The translations under genes were made by a program, and so were the position numbers. A DNA stretch of 64,000 bases from Chitinophagales bacterium (GTDB taxonomy: Bacteria; Bacteroidota; Bacteroidia; Chitinophagales; UBA10324): assembly GCA_025056305.1 (NCBI GenBank), contig JANWWJ010000027.1, positions 124,001-188,000 on the forward strand, read 5' to 3'. Position 1 is the first letter of the stretch. Each line of letters begins with the position of its first letter. A model generated the notes under the pieces. That model was given only the letters and a program-made list of their open reading frames with translations. It was not told where the DNA came from and did not search any database. Below are positions 1-10,585 of this stretch, one piece after another.

Positions 1-1689
1 TGCATGCAGGATGGCGTCATCATTCGGGGTTCCGTCGGCAAGGTTGCCGTTGTCGTCATCGGCGGCAAGAGCATCCAACAAGACCTCGCGAAACACCTTT
101 CCTTCTTGTCCGTTAAGGCCGTTGGCGAAACCATTATAAGATTCCGTAAACAATGCGGTCATCAAGGGCATGCTGCCGGTGTTGTACCGAACCCACCACC
201 AACTGCCGGCAAGAATTTCTCCATCGGCATGAACCTCACCAACGATGTCGTGAGGATAAACTTTAATAGAATTTTGATATTCCCTGATGCCTTCGTCCGT
301 GCTCTTGTAAAAGCCGCGGCCAATTTCAGGCACATCGGTCAGGGTCATGGCCCATACATCTGCATAAGCTTCGTCCATGGCGCCGTTTTGAAAATTGTAA
401 CCGTATGCTGAATAATAATGATCGTTGATCGCATGGCCATATTCGTGATAAACGACATCACCAAGTAGAGCCATGGCATTGCACGTGGTGCTTTGGGCAT
501 AGAAGTTCACACTGTTGCCATCGTAAAAAGCATTACAGCTTCCGCTCACATCCACAACAGTAATTAGGTCATCATCGAGTAACGTGAACGTGGGGAAGTA
601 GCTTTTCATATGGTCATGAATCTTAGTGACGTGGAAATAACCGCTGGTTTCACGCAAGGTGATGGCCGAGCCCATGGTTAAATTGTTGGTACCGCTGTTC
701 AGTGTGACGGTATAAGAAGACACCGTGGTGCTGTTTCCTTCGTAAACGCGGGAATAGAGCCCTTGAATGTACACGGTGGCTGACGTAGCAGAAGTGATGT
801 TCGGGATTGTCACATTTCCTTGGGCATCGGTATAATAGTCGGTACCATTGACCCGGATCCGCACGTAGGGCATATTATGTACTTCGGTGGGCACGGTAGG
901 GTTGATGGAGACGGTCGCTTTTAGGTTTACTTGAGCTTCAAAGCCCCGAACGCGGTTGGTGCGATATAAGATTTCGCCGTTGTGGGCATCGACATAAGTT
1001 AAGTACCTATAGGGTCGCGTGCTTTCTCCTCCAATGACTTCGCAGGTATAAATCAGATGATAGTTAAACCCCTGTTGTTGCGCTGAAGGCATGGGAAAAA
1101 TTTTTAATACATCAGCTACCGTGATGTTTTGTATGGGTTGGGGTAAGCCCTCGGCGGCAGCGGCGGCGGCTGCTGAAGGGGTTAAAGCAGGAACGGGGTT
1201 GACCGAAACATCTGGGTAATATTCAATGCCGAATAAGACCACGCGATAGTCGTGCGTCATCCGCACGGTTACTCTACTGGTCAACACCTCCAATCCCTTG
1301 TGCTGCTGGTAGAAGTCCACATAATGGTACTTACTGACCACATGACTACGCAGCACAAGATTATCTCTCTGCACACCGAAGGCACCGAGATGATTCTCGA
1401 TAAAGTTTTGAGCCCGCAATACGGCATTGCCGGGACCGGGCATTGCAATCCCCTCGCCGTATGCCCGATGGGGTAAACCGGTGATTTGATCAAAGTGCGC
1501 GCGCCATTTAGGATGTGTATGCGTGAAATGTTGCCAGGCGGCACTGCGTTGCAGTTCCTTTTGTGTAGATCGGCTTAGCTCATAACGCAACGAGGGGGGA
1601 TAGCGTTTTTCATAGGGGTCAACACCTTCATGGGCATGCAGTGCCGTTAACCACAAAACGGCACCCACCAATGCAGTAAAATTTTTCAT
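1..1689 (-). CDS. Secreted zinc metallopeptidase, fungalysin (M36)-like, 3' end beyond window
   Basis: An open frame runs leftward from an ATG at 1687-1689 without a stop to the window edge, giving 563 visible residues. The first 19 residues (MKNFTALVGAVLWLTALHA) look like a signal peptide. A prodomain-like region follows, then an Ala-rich stretch and a carboxypeptidase-regulatory-like segment. The catalytic motif HEYGH lies at residues 415-419 (nt 433-447), with a likely third zinc ligand Glu440 in MDEAYADVW. A later NLADGTPND segment also resembles M36/M4-type enzymes. It would act as an extracellular endopeptidase. The missing C-terminus would probably carry a T9SS sorting domain, which is inference. 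Family assignment within gluzincins is from motifs only. Confidence 0.85.
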   Translation of the reverse strand, partial: MKNFTALVGAVLWLTALHAHEGVDPYEKRYPPSLRYELSRSTQKELQRSAAWQHFTHTHPKWRAHFDQITGLPHRAYGEGIAMPGPGNAVLRAQNFIENHLGAFGVQRDNLVLRSHVVSKYHYVDFYQQHKGLEVLTSRVTVRMTHDYRVVLFGIEYYPDVSVNPVPALTPSAAAAAAAEGLPQPIQNITVADVLKIFPMPSAQQQGFNYHLIYTCEVIGGESTRPYRYLTYVDAHNGEILYRTNRVRGFEAQVNLKATVSINPTVPTEVHNMPYVRIRVNGTDYYTDAQGNVTIPNITSATSATVYIQGLYSRVYEGNSTTVSSYTVTLNSGTNNLTMGSAITLRETSGYFHVTKIHDHMKSYFPTFTLLDDDLITVVDVSGSCNAFYDGNSVNFYAQSTTCNAMALLGDVVYHEYGHAINDHYYSAYGYNFQNGAMDEAYADVWAMTLTDVPEIGRGFYKSTDEGIREYQNSIKVYPHDIVGEVHADGEILAGSWWWVRYNTGSMPLMTALFTESYNGFANGLNGQEGKVFREVLLDALAADDDNGNLADGTPNDDAILHA

Positions 1690-1921
1690 GGTTTTGGAAA
1701 AAGCTTCAGCTGCAAGATAGGTATTTTTTGCATAGGTTGGACATGGAACCAGATGGACGCCCGTTATTTATGCGTAAAGGCATAATATTCTGCTGATCTT
1801 GTCAACAAAAGTGCGGCGCAAATTTTCTCGAATATGCTAATGAGTCATTAGGAGGCACCTAAGTTTCACGCCATCCCGAAATGTCGTTGACGGCAGTGCA
1901 ATAGGCGTGGGCTTGGCATTC

Positions 1922-1929
1922 TACTTTTG
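1922..1929 (+). promoter_or_regulatory. Bacteroidota -7 element (TACTTTTG) for tyrS
   Basis: TACTTTTG fits the TAnnTTTG consensus. It ends 15 nt before the tyrS ATG, so the leader would be about ten nucleotides. No clear -33 TTG was seen at 19-23 bp spacing. Its own TTG is in frame with tyrS and could be mistaken for a start codon. Confidence 0.55.
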
Positions 1930-1944
1930 CAGCAAAAGCGCCTC

Positions 1945-3216
1945 ATGAATTTTTTAGATGAGTTGCGGTGGCGGGGCTTATTAGCCGACATAAGCGCAGG
2001 TATGGAAGAACATTTGCGGCAACCACGCTGTGGCTATTTGGGATTTGACCCCACGGCAGCTTCATTACACGTGGGTAATCTGGTGCCGATCATGCTGCTG
2101 GTCCATTTTCAACGAGCAGGACACAAACCCATAGCACTCATCGGTGGCGCTACCGCACTGATCGGTGATCCGTCAGGCAAATCTGACGAACGTCCCTTGC
2201 TGGACCGGGAAACGGTAGAGCACAATCAAAAGGCCATCGAAGCACAGCTCCGTCGCTTTATGGATTTTTCTAATGCTCCAAATGGTGCCGTGTTACTCAA
2301 CAATCAAGCGTGGCTGTCAAGCATGAAACTTTTGGACTTCTTGCGTGATGTAGGGAAGCATTCGACCATCAGCTACATGATGTCCAAAGAATCGGTACGA
2401 GCTCGCATGGACTCAGGTCTATCGTTTACGGAATTCAGTTATCAGTTGCTCCAAGCGTATGATTTCTATTATCTGTCGCAGCACTATGGGTGTACGGTGC
2501 AAATGGGTGGTGCTGATCAGTGGGGAAACATCACGGCAGGCATTGAGCTAAGCCGAAAGCTGGGTGGACCTCACCTGTATGGTCTTACTTCGCCGCTGCT
2601 TACACGCCCCGATGGGAAAAAATTTGGCAAGTCGGAGGAGGGTAACGTCTGGCTTGATGCTCGGCTGACTTCACCGTATCGCTTTTACCAGTTCTGGATC
2701 AACCTTTCCGACGAAGAAGCTGCCCGTTGTCTGCGCATTTTTAGTTTGTTGCCGCGCGAGGAAATCGAAATGCTGGAACAGCAACACCGCCTGCAACCTG
2801 AGCGACGCATCATTCAGGAGTTTTTGGCTAAAGATTTAACGACAAGGGTCCATTCTGCTCAAGAAGCAAAGCGTGCTGCCCACACAGCTGCAATCTTGTT
2901 TGGCCATGGCTTAGCCGATGAGCTTCGCCAACTGAAGGCCGATGATTTTGAAATGATCCGTGAAACCTTGCCCCACGGAATCTTGAGCCGAACGACATTA
3001 GAACGTGGATTGGACGTCATCAAATTAGCTGTGGATGAAACGGGCTTTTTGTCTTCGCGCAGTGAAGCCCGTCGCTTGCTGCAAAGTCAGGGGATCAGCG
3101 TTAACAAAACGCCGGTTACTGCCAACGACATGATTGGCGTCAATCATTTGCTCTGCGACCGTTACCTGTTGCTGCAGAAGGGAAAGAAAAACTATTTTTT
3201 AGTGGTTGTAGAGTAA
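1945..3216 (+). CDS. tyrS: Tyrosine--tRNA ligase
   Basis: Cytoplasmic class I aminoacyl-tRNA synthetase that activates tyrosine and charges tRNA-Tyr. The product is 423 aa, the usual length. The HIGH-like signature is HVGN (residues 42-45), the tyrosine pocket motif GGADQWGNI is near residues 188-196, and the KMSKS-type loop is KFGKS (226-230). An S4-like RNA-binding domain occupies the last 60 or so residues (SRSEARRLLQSQGISVN). The ATG at 1945 is preferred over an in-frame TTG at 1927 because that TTG is part of the promoter box. The Nudix gene follows after 12 bp in the same direction. Confidence 0.97.
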   Translation: MNFLDELRWRGLLADISAGMEEHLRQPRCGYLGFDPTAASLHVGNLVPIMLLVHFQRAGHKPIALIGGATALIGDPSGKSDERPLLDRETVEHNQKAIEAQLRRFMDFSNAPNGAVLLNNQAWLSSMKLLDFLRDVGKHSTISYMMSKESVRARMDSGLSFTEFSYQLLQAYDFYYLSQHYGCTVQMGGADQWGNITAGIELSRKLGGPHLYGLTSPLLTRPDGKKFGKSEEGNVWLDARLTSPYRFYQFWINLSDEEAARCLRIFSLLPREEIEMLEQQHRLQPERRIIQEFLAKDLTTRVHSAQEAKRAAHTAAILFGHGLADELRQLKADDFEMIRETLPHGILSRTTLERGLDVIKLAVDETGFLSSRSEARRLLQSQGISVNKTPVTANDMIGVNHLLCDRYLLLQKGKKNYFLVVVE

Positions 3217-3228
3217 GATTAAAAATCT

Positions 3229-3900
3229 TTGGTTACGGAGCAGACCACGCAACAAGATTTTTTGGCGCACATGCAAGCATTACGACTTCGCTTGCAGGAG
3301 CCACTTCCAGGTAAAAAAGCGCATGCACTGATGGCTTCTTCTGATCGGCTGAAGGATGCTTATTATGCCAAGCGCCTGCTGGCTTTCAAGCGGCACAGTG
3401 CGGTGCTTGTCTTGCTCTATCCGTTCCTGCATGATATAAATACTTTGTTGATACGTCGCACAGCCGATTCAGGCCCCCATAGCGGTCAGGTAGGTTTTCC
3501 GGGGGGAAAAATAGAACCTACCGATGCCGGTGCTGCGGCTGCCGCCTTGCGCGAAGCTCGGGAAGAGTTGGGGATAGAATGTTCAGCGATAGAAGTGCTC
3601 GGCCAGCTGACTCCCGTTTACATCCCGGTAAGCGATCAGGTGGTATGCCCGGTTGTTGCTTTCAGCACAGTACTTCAGGAACTACGCCCCAATCCTCAGG
3701 AAGTAGCCTATGTGGTACACCTAAGATGTGCAGATCTGATTCAACCGCAGAGGCGGAAAAGAGGTGTTTTTTCTGCGGCCGGCGGCCTTGTGATTTCAGC
3801 ACCCTATTTCGACATCAGTGGGGAACAAATTTGGGGTGCCACGGCGCTCATTCTAAGTGAGCTGGCCTGTTTACTTTATCCCGGTATGCTTGCATCCTAA
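3229..3900 (+). CDS. NudL-type Nudix hydrolase (probable CoA pyrophosphatase)
   Basis: The 223-aa protein carries the UPF0035/NudL signature LLIRRTADSGPHSGQVGFPG at residues 73-92, followed by a Nudix box ending REAREELG (108-115), whose Glu residues bind Mg2+. Family knowledge points to hydrolysis of CoA and its derivatives to 3',5'-ADP and phosphopantetheine; substrate is not proven by sequence. The start is a TTG at 3229. The next in-frame ATG (3271) would remove the conserved N-terminal DFLAHM segment that precedes PLPG, so TTG is favoured. It sits 12 bp after tyrS and is probably co-transcribed with it. Confidence 0.88.
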   Translation: MVTEQTTQQDFLAHMQALRLRLQEPLPGKKAHALMASSDRLKDAYYAKRLLAFKRHSAVLVLLYPFLHDINTLLIRRTADSGPHSGQVGFPGGKIEPTDAGAAAAALREAREELGIECSAIEVLGQLTPVYIPVSDQVVCPVVAFSTVLQELRPNPQEVAYVVHLRCADLIQPQRRKRGVFSAAGGLVISAPYFDISGEQIWGATALILSELACLLYPGMLAS

Positions 3901-3920
3901 AAGCATACTGTGTAACTTAG

Positions 3921-4958
3921 ATGCGCCTAAAGCAATTTGTTTTATCAAAACTTCCTGAGCATATGCAGGAGTTATGGAAAAAATATCTTAAAGATTATTT
4001 TATTTTTTCGAGGGCGGAAAGAAATGGAATTCTCATTCTGTTAGGAGTAATCTTATTTCTGGCATTTTTACCCCGCCTGGTCAATTTTGACAAAGCCTCC
4101 GGAGCCAAGGAGTGGCAAGAGTTGACGGCCATGCTGCAGGCTGCACAGAGTCAAGATCAGTTAGGCTACATTGATCCAGACTCAAGCTCCATTACGAGAA
4201 CCAACGGAAATTTTTCTTTAGACCATCTTGTTTTAACTCAAGACACTTTGGATTTATTCCCGTTTGATCCGAACACAGCCGATGCCCACATGCTCAAACA
4301 ATTGGGCCTTTCGGAACGCGTGGTGCGCAATATTATAAGCTATCGCCAAGCCGGCGGGAGATTCCGTTTCAGACAAGACCTGAGAAAAATCTACGGGCTC
4401 GATGAAAGCGCATATCGGCGCTTGGCGCCATTTATCAACTTGCCTGAGCGACCGGCTTTATTTTCCGGCACTGAAGAAAGTGAGCATGTTACATCCCCTT
4501 CTTCAGCCAAAGAAACGGCAGCACCTGCTCATCCGGTTTTGGATTCCAGGCTCGAACTCAATAGCGCAGATTCTGCTGCATTAGTGGAATTGCCCGGTAT
4601 TGGGCCGGTGCTGGCCCGGCGTATCATTCGCTGGCGCAATCAATTAGGCGGCTTTTATTGTTTAGAACAGTTGTACGAGGTTAGAGGCATGCCCGCCGAG
4701 ACCGTGGAGCGCATTTGGGATTTAGTTACGGTGGATGCTCAAAAAATTAAGTCATTTGACTTAAATAGCGTTGAAGCCGATGTATTGGCCTCTCATCCAT
4801 ATTTTCGAAGAATAGCACAGTTGATCGTGAACTACCGAGCCAACCACGGTCCTTTTAAAAGCTTTGCGGAAATCGAACAGTTAGAAGGAATTCAGCCGGA
4901 AGAATTGCAACGGATCAGACCTTATTGCCTGCTGCCCCAATCCAGGCCCGTCCGATAA
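3921..4958 (+). CDS. Membrane-anchored helix-hairpin-helix (ComEA-like) protein
   Basis: A 345-aa protein with a basic N-terminus, one transmembrane segment at about residues 36-52 ([14 protein letters not shown]) and at least three helix-hairpin-helix units. These lie at roughly 110-175 ([20 protein letters not shown]), 211-265 ([20 protein letters not shown]) and 279-338 ([17 protein letters not shown]). The second matches the ComEA consensus for sequence-independent DNA binding. By analogy it could bind DNA at the cell envelope, for example in uptake, but no other competence genes are nearby and the role is inferred. Its 3' end precedes the promoter of the ribosomal cluster. Confidence 0.8.
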   Translation: MRLKQFVLSKLPEHMQELWKKYLKDYFIFSRAERNGILILLGVILFLAFLPRLVNFDKASGAKEWQELTAMLQAAQSQDQLGYIDPDSSSITRTNGNFSLDHLVLTQDTLDLFPFDPNTADAHMLKQLGLSERVVRNIISYRQAGGRFRFRQDLRKIYGLDESAYRRLAPFINLPERPALFSGTEESEHVTSPSSAKETAAPAHPVLDSRLELNSADSAALVELPGIGPVLARRIIRWRNQLGGFYCLEQLYEVRGMPAETVERIWDLVTVDAQKIKSFDLNSVEADVLASHPYFRRIAQLIVNYRANHGPFKSFAEIEQLEGIQPEELQRIRPYCLLPQSRPVR

Positions 4959-5005
4959 CCTTATGGAAAAAATATTCCAGTGCGGGGATTTGTGAACAAA
5001 AATTG

Positions 5006-5013
5006 TACCTTTG
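5006..5013 (+). promoter_or_regulatory. -7 element (TACCTTTG) of the rplA-rpoB cluster
   Basis: TACCTTTG is a perfect TAnnTTTG match lying 46 bp before the rplA GTG and just after the HhH gene ends. It suggests the cluster is transcribed independently of the genes upstream. A TTG at 4990-4992 is only 13 bp away, too close for a standard -33 element. Confidence 0.6.
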
Positions 5014-5059
5014 CGTTCCTTTTCTGCCGAGGCCACAAGTTCAAAGATTCAGTTTAGCC

Positions 5060-5752
5060 GTGCAACTCACGAAAAAGCGCAAAGTGGTAATCGCTAAAAT
5101 TACGCCCGGAAAGGCCTACTCCCTGAAAGAGGCCAGTAGCTTGGTTCGCGAAGTCAATACTGCGCGTTTCGATGCTTCCGTTGACGTGCATATCCGGTTG
5201 GGTATTGATCCCAGAAAGGCGGATCAAGCTGTTCGTGGTGTGGTAACCTTACCACATGGCACCGGAAAAACCAAACGGGTATTGGTTTTATGTAATCCGG
5301 ATAAGGAAGAAGAAGCAAAAGCCGCTGGTGCCGATTATGTTGGGTTGCAGGAGTACATTGAAAAAATCGAGAAAGGGTGGCTGGACGTTGATGTGATCAT
5401 TGCTGCCCCGTCGGTTATGCCTAAGATTGCCCGGCTCGGCAAAATTTTGGGGCCCCGAAACCTGATGCCTAATCCTAAATCAGGAACGGTTACCGACAAT
5501 GTTGCAGAGGCTGTAAAGGAAGTCAAGGGCGGAAAAATAGCATTTAAGGCTGATAAGCAAGGCATTATTCATGCATCCATAGGTCGTGTTTCGTTTTCTC
5601 CAGAAAAGATTTACGAAAACGCGCACGAGCTTATTCAAACGGTTATTAAGTTGAAACCACCTACAGCCAAGGGGACCTATTTGCGCAGTGTAACCCTGGC
5701 CAGCACCATGAGTCCGGGTATTCCTGTGGACATCAAAACGTTACAGAATTAA
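5060..5752 (+). CDS. rplA: 50S ribosomal protein L1
   Basis: L1 forms the mobile stalk near the ribosomal E site and in many bacteria also represses its own mRNA. The product is 230 aa, the standard size. L1 features include LTKKRKVV at the N-terminus, the [20 protein letters not shown] segment and [13 protein letters not shown]. The GTG at 5060 is chosen because it gives the normal L1 N-terminus (MQLTKKRK) and lies downstream of the -7 box; a longer in-frame extension would overlap the promoter and the preceding gene. Only 3 bp separate it from rplJ. The usual upstream partner rplK (L11) is missing. Confidence 0.95.
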   Translation: MQLTKKRKVVIAKITPGKAYSLKEASSLVREVNTARFDASVDVHIRLGIDPRKADQAVRGVVTLPHGTGKTKRVLVLCNPDKEEEAKAAGADYVGLQEYIEKIEKGWLDVDVIIAAPSVMPKIARLGKILGPRNLMPNPKSGTVTDNVAEAVKEVKGGKIAFKADKQGIIHASIGRVSFSPEKIYENAHELIQTVIKLKPPTAKGTYLRSVTLASTMSPGIPVDIKTLQN

Positions 5753-5755
5753 TCC

Positions 5756-6280
5756 ATGCTTCGCGAGGAGAAACAGAAAATCATCGAATCACTTACCGAA
5801 CAGTTCAAATCGGCTCCTTATTTCTATCTAGCCGACACTTCGAACTTGTCCGTTTCTGAGATGAATCAGCTACGTCGGCTCTGTTACCAGCATGGCGTTA
5901 CGTTGCGGATAGCCAAAAACACGTTGATCCGTAAGTCGTTGGAATCTACCGGAAAATCTTACGACGGCTTGTTTGATGTCTTGCATGGACCTACTTCGAT
6001 CTTTTTTGCTCAGTCTGCTTCGTTGCCTGCCAAGGTGATCAAAGAGTTCCGCAAGACGCATGAGAAGCCGGTTTTGAAAGCTGCCTACGTGGAGGAGTCA
6101 ATTTTTATCGGTGACGCCGTGCTGGAGCAGTTGGCAGCGCTCAAGACGAAGCAGGAATTGATTGGAGAAATTGTGGCGCTGCTGCAGTCACCAATACATC
6201 GCGTGGTCCAGGCACTCAAATCGGGCGGTGACAGGCTCGCCGGCATCCTCAAAGCTTTGGAAGAAAGAGCTTCTTCATAA
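5756..6280 (+). CDS. rplJ: 50S ribosomal protein L10
   Basis: L10 is the base of the L7/L12 stalk that recruits translation factors. The 174-aa product has the typical N-terminus (REEKQKIIESLTEQF), the conserved core YFYLADTSNLSVSEMNQLRR, LRIAKNTLIRKSL and a C-terminal helix that would bind L7/L12 dimers. It starts 3 bp after the rplA stop, so translational coupling is likely, and rplL follows after 36 bp. No separate L10 leader is possible in that 3-bp gap. Confidence 0.96.
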   Translation: MLREEKQKIIESLTEQFKSAPYFYLADTSNLSVSEMNQLRRLCYQHGVTLRIAKNTLIRKSLESTGKSYDGLFDVLHGPTSIFFAQSASLPAKVIKEFRKTHEKPVLKAAYVEESIFIGDAVLEQLAALKTKQELIGEIVALLQSPIHRVVQALKSGGDRLAGILKALEERASS

Positions 6281-6316
6281 AATTTTTGAATTCTAAACCT
6301 GAAAAACGCAACAATT

Positions 6317-6700
6317 ATGGCAGACCTTAAAGCATTTGCAGACCAATTGGTAAACTTGACGGTCAAGGAAGTCAATGAATTAGCCCGAATTCTGAAAGAG
6401 GAATATGGTATTGAGCCGGCTGCTGCCGCTCCCGTAGTCGTCAGCGGTGGGGCTGCAGCGGGAGGTGCTGCTCCGGCAGCAGAACAGAAAACCACCTTCG
6501 ACGTAATCTTAAAAAGCGGTGGTGCTCAGAAACTCCAGGTGGTCAAAGTAGTTAAAGAACTTACCGGCCTTGGTCTGAAAGAAGCAAAGGACCTTGTCGA
6601 TGGGGCTCCCAAACCGATAAAAGAAGGTGTAAGCAAGGATGAGGCGGAGTCCATCAAAGCAAAACTTACTGAGGTCGGAGCAGAAGTTGAGATCAAATAA
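6317..6700 (+). CDS. rplL: 50S ribosomal protein L7/L12
   Basis: A 127-aa acidic stalk protein that contacts elongation factors. The N-terminal dimerisation domain ([20 protein letters not shown]) is followed by an Ala/Pro/Gly hinge at about residues 35-56. The globular C-terminal domain holds the factor-binding motif [16 protein letters not shown]. Length and architecture are normal. It is followed immediately by a strong hairpin with a T-tract before rpoB, which would let the ribosomal genes be made in excess over polymerase. Confidence 0.97.
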   Translation: MADLKAFADQLVNLTVKEVNELARILKEEYGIEPAAAAPVVVSGGAAAGGAAPAAEQKTTFDVILKSGGAQKLQVVKVVKELTGLGLKEAKDLVDGAPKPIKEGVSKDEAESIKAKLTEVGAEVEIK

Positions 6701-6722
6701 CCAAAAGACCCTTAAAGCGAAA

Positions 6723-6762
6723 AAGGTTCCCTTTGTCCCACAAAGGGAACCTTATCTCTTTT
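6723..6762 (+). terminator. rplL-rpoB intergenic attenuator / intrinsic terminator
   Basis: A perfect 14-bp inverted repeat (6723-6736 with 6740-6753) with a 3-nt CCC loop is followed by a T-rich tract at 6755-6762. It lies between rplL and rpoB, where enterobacteria also place an attenuator. Read-through of a fraction of polymerases would set rpoB expression. The T-tract runs into the first possible rpoB start codon. Confidence 0.85.
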
Positions 6763-6787
6763 GCCTTTCATCAAAACACATGCTGCA

Positions 6788-9700
6788 GTGAAGACTAAAG
6801 AAAGAATTAGCTTCAGCAAAACCCGCATTAAGCTGGACTATCCGGATTTGCTTGCTGTCCAGCTACAGTCATTTAAAGATTTCTTTCAACTCGAAACCAC
6901 TCCGGATAAAAGGAGTTACGAGGGGCTATATCGCGTTTTTCAGGAAAACTTCCCCATTAGTGATGCCCGCAATATTTTCACATTAGAATTTTTAGATTAT
7001 TACGTTGATCCCCCGCGCTACACCATTGAAGAATGTATTGAGCGCGGTTTAACCTACAGTGTTCCGTTGAAAGCCAAGTTGCGGCTTTCGTGCAACGATC
7101 CTGAGCACGTTGACTTCCAAACCATCGTACAGGATGTTTTTTTGGGCAATATTCCTTACATGACGCCGAAAGGCACTTTTATTATCAATGGTGCTGAACG
7201 GGTCGTGGTATCGCAGTTGCATCGGTCGCCGGGCGTTTTCTTCGGTCAATCGATTCATCCCAACGGCACGCGCATTTATTCAGCTCGTGTCATTCCATTC
7301 AAAGGGGCGTGGATGGAGTTCGCTACCGATATCAATAATGTGATGTATGCCTATATCGACCGTAAGAAAAAGTTTCCGGTAACGACCTTGCTTCGGGCTA
7401 TAGGTTGGGAAACGGACAAGCAGATATTGGAATTGTTTGATTTAAGTGAAGAGGTGAGTGCTCGCCGTGAGGTATTGAAGAAACATATCGGTCGCAAGTT
7501 GGCAGCCCGTGTCCTGAGGAGTTGGACAGAAGATTTCGTCGATGATGATACAGGAGAAGTTGTCACCATCACCCGTAACGAAGTGGTTCTGGAACGAGAT
7601 ACGGTGCTGGATGAAGAAAATATCGAACAGATTTTGGCCACTCATGTAGATACGGTCGTATTGCAACGGGAAGGGCAGGATCTGGATTACAGCATTATTT
7701 ACAACACGTTGCAAAAGGACACGTCCAACAATGAGCTGGAAGCTGTTCATTATATCTACCGACAATTACGCGGTGCTGATGCGCCGGATGATGAAACAGC
7801 CCGCGGCATCATCGAAAAGCTGTTTTTCTCGGACAAGCGATACGATCTGGGTGAAGTAGGCCGGTATAAAATCAACCAAAAGTTGGGTACGAAGGTCGAC
7901 ATCACCACCAAGGTCTTGACCAAAGAGGATATAGTGGCCATAATAAAATATTTGGTGCTGCTCATCAATGAAAAGGCCGAAGTGGACGATATCGATCACT
8001 TATCGAACCGCAGAGTCCGTACCGTAGGCGAGCAGTTGTCGGCGCAGTTCAGCGTGGGTTTGGCCCGCATGGCCCGCACGATTCGCGAGCGCATGAACGT
8101 TCGGGACAACGAAGTTTTTACACCGGTCGACTTGATTAACGCCCGAACTCTTTCCTCGGTTATCAATTCTTTCTTTGGCACCTCACAGTTAAGCCAATTC
8201 CTGGATCAAACCAATCCTCTGGCTGAGATTACGCACAAACGTCGAATTTCGGCATTGGGTCCGGGTGGTCTGAGCCGCGAGCGAGCAGGCTTTGAAGTTC
8301 GCGACGTACATTATTCGCATTACGGGCGCTTGTGTACCATTGAGACGCCAGAAGGCCCAAACATCGGGCTTATCTCTACCTTATGCGTTCATGCCAAAAT
8401 CAACGACATGGGCTTTATTGAAACCCCATATTTGAGGGTGCAAGAAGGCAAGGTGGACCTCAAAGGCCGGCCCATCTATTTAACAGCTGACGAAGAAGAT
8501 ACCTCCATCATTGCCCAGGCTAACGTCCCCATCAACAGCAAAGGGGAGTTTGAGATCGACCGCGTCAAGAGTCGTCAGCACGGCGACTTTCCGATAGTGG
8601 ATCCCAAGCAAGTGGATTTTATCGACGTTGCTCCCAACCAAATTGTGGGCGTCAGTGCCTCGTTGATTCCATTCTTGGAACACGACGATGCCAACCGAGC
8701 GCTGATGGGTTCGAACATGCAGCGGCAAGCCGTCCCCTTGTTGAGGCCGCAGGCCCCTATTGTCGGAACAGGCCTGGAACACAAAGTGGCCGTAGACTCC
8801 CGACTGTTGCTTAATGCAGAAGGTCATGGCGTCGTGGAATATGTTGATGCCGACGAAATCATCATCAATTATGAGCAAAGCGAGGAAGAAGCACTGGTAA
8901 GCTTTGAAGGCTCACGGCGCGTTTATAAGCTCACTAAGTTTAAGAAGACCAATCAGAACTCTTGTATTAATCTAAAGCCCATCGTAAAAAAGGGCGATCG
9001 GGTCAAACCCGGTCAAATTCTGTGTGAGGGGTACGCTACGGAAAACGGTGAGTTGGCGCTGGGGCAAAACCTTAAAGTGGCCTTCATGCCTTGGAAAGGC
9101 TACAACTTTGAAGATGCCATCGTGGTCAGCGAACGTTTGGTTCGTGATGATGTATTTACATCCATCCACATCGAAGAATACGAACTGGAGGTACGAGATA
9201 CCAAACTGGGTGAAGAAGAACTCACTGCCGACATTCCGAATGTGAGTGAAGAGGCCACCCGCAATCTAGACGACAATGGCATCATCCGTGTAGGCGCTCA
9301 CGTGGTGGAAGGGGATATTCTGATCGGAAAAATCACGCCGCGCGGAGAAACGGATCCCACGCCTGAAGAAAAACTATTGCGTGCCATCTTTGGAGACAAA
9401 GCCGGTGACGTCAAAGATGCCTCGCTGAAAGCCCCGCCTTCCACCGAAGGAGTGGTCATTGATAAAAAACTGTTTAGCCGCGCCAGAAAAGACAAAAACT
9501 CTAAAGCCCGCGAAAAGGTGGCTTTGGAAAAACTCGAAAAAGAGCACGCGAAAAACGTTGCGGCCTTAAAGGATGTATTGCTTGAAAAACTGATGAAGCT
9601 GTTGCGCGACAAGCAAAGCAACGGCGTGCAAAACGTGTACAAGGAAATCGTCATTCCCAAAGGAACCCGCTTTACAGCCAAAGTGCTTGCTGACGTTAAC

Positions 9701-10585
9701 TACCAGGAAGTGGATCCGGCCAACTGGACCAAAGACGAGCACACCAATGATTTGATCAAAAAGCTATTGCATAACTACAACATCAAATACAACGAAGAAG
9801 TTGGGCGATATAAGAGAGAAAAATTTAATATATCCATAGGGGATGAATTGCCGTCTGGCGTGCTCAAGCTGGCGAAAGTTTATATTGCCAAAAAGCGCAA
9901 ACTCAAGGTCGGAGACAAACTGGCCGGCCGCCACGGCAACAAAGGCATTGTCGCCCGCATTGTCCGAGTCGAAGACATGCCGTTTTTGGAAGATGGCACC
10001 CCTGTGGATATTGTACTTAATCCCCTGGGGGTACCCAGCCGCATGAACCTAGGACAGATTTATGAAACCGTTCTGGGATGGGCAGGTGAAAAGCTGGGGG
10101 TACGATTCAGCACTCCCATCTTCGACGGAGCAACCATAGATGAAATTCAGGAATGGCTGGATAAAGCTAAGCTCCCGAAACTGGGTATCACCTACTTGTA
10201 TGATGGCGAAACCGGTGAGCGCTTCCACCAACCAGCCACCGTAGGCGTCATCTACATGATGAAGCTGCACCACATGGTAGATGATAAGATGCATGCCCGC
10301 AGCATTGGACCTTATTCGTTGATCACGCAGCAACCGTTAGGCGGCAAGGCCCAGTTCGGAGGTCAACGTTTTGGGGAAATGGAAGTATGGGCGCTGGAAG
10401 CCTATGGGGCTGCTCACATTCTTCAGGAGCTGCTAACCGTAAAATCAGACGACATTACAGGTAGGTCGAAGACTTATGAAATGATTGTGAAGGGAGAAAA
10501 CCTGCCCAAGCCAGGTATACCCGAGTCGTTCAGTGTTCTGGTGCATGAACTGCGGGGTCTTTGCCTGGATGTCGTTTTTGAATAG
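6788..10585 (+). CDS. rpoB: DNA-directed RNA polymerase subunit beta
   Basis: The catalytic-core beta subunit, 1265 aa from the GTG at 6788. All hallmark regions are visible: the N-terminal [16 protein letters not shown]; the rifampicin-region sequence [20 protein letters not shown] with [12 protein letters not shown]; the GRHGNKGIV active-site segment; and the C-terminal [20 protein letters not shown], so the gene is complete. A TTG at 6761 is in frame but lies in the T-tract of the attenuator, leaving no room for initiation; the GTG gives a length closer to relatives. The partner rpoC, normally next downstream, is absent. The stop codon is TAG. Confidence 0.97.
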   Translation: MKTKERISFSKTRIKLDYPDLLAVQLQSFKDFFQLETTPDKRSYEGLYRVFQENFPISDARNIFTLEFLDYYVDPPRYTIEECIERGLTYSVPLKAKLRLSCNDPEHVDFQTIVQDVFLGNIPYMTPKGTFIINGAERVVVSQLHRSPGVFFGQSIHPNGTRIYSARVIPFKGAWMEFATDINNVMYAYIDRKKKFPVTTLLRAIGWETDKQILELFDLSEEVSARREVLKKHIGRKLAARVLRSWTEDFVDDDTGEVVTITRNEVVLERDTVLDEENIEQILATHVDTVVLQREGQDLDYSIIYNTLQKDTSNNELEAVHYIYRQLRGADAPDDETARGIIEKLFFSDKRYDLGEVGRYKINQKLGTKVDITTKVLTKEDIVAIIKYLVLLINEKAEVDDIDHLSNRRVRTVGEQLSAQFSVGLARMARTIRERMNVRDNEVFTPVDLINARTLSSVINSFFGTSQLSQFLDQTNPLAEITHKRRISALGPGGLSRERAGFEVRDVHYSHYGRLCTIETPEGPNIGLISTLCVHAKINDMGFIETPYLRVQEGKVDLKGRPIYLTADEEDTSIIAQANVPINSKGEFEIDRVKSRQHGDFPIVDPKQVDFIDVAPNQIVGVSASLIPFLEHDDANRALMGSNMQRQAVPLLRPQAPIVGTGLEHKVAVDSRLLLNAEGHGVVEYVDADEIIINYEQSEEEALVSFEGSRRVYKLTKFKKTNQNSCINLKPIVKKGDRVKPGQILCEGYATENGELALGQNLKVAFMPWKGYNFEDAIVVSERLVRDDVFTSIHIEEYELEVRDTKLGEEELTADIPNVSEEATRNLDDNGIIRVGAHVVEGDILIGKITPRGETDPTPEEKLLRAIFGDKAGDVKDASLKAPPSTEGVVIDKKLFSRARKDKNSKAREKVALEKLEKEHAKNVAALKDVLLEKLMKLLRDKQSNGVQNVYKEIVIPKGTRFTAKVLADVNYQEVDPANWTKDEHTNDLIKKLLHNYNIKYNEEVGRYKREKFNISIGDELPSGVLKLAKVYIAKKRKLKVGDKLAGRHGNKGIVARIVRVEDMPFLEDGTPVDIVLNPLGVPSRMNLGQIYETVLGWAGEKLGVRFSTPIFDGATIDEIQEWLDKAKLPKLGITYLYDGETGERFHQPATVGVIYMMKLHHMVDDKMHARSIGPYSLITQQPLGGKAQFGGQRFGEMEVWALEAYGAAHILQELLTVKSDDITGRSKTYEMIVKGENLPKPGIPESFSVLVHELRGLCLDVVFE

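Noticed and set aside
4-411. A 135-codon open frame on the plus strand at the left edge
   Set aside because: It is antisense to the HExxH peptidase, whose frame has signal peptide and catalytic motifs.
6761-6763. TTG as rpoB start
   Set aside because: It lies in the T-tract of the attenuator hairpin; the GTG at 6788 gives a better leader and N-terminus.
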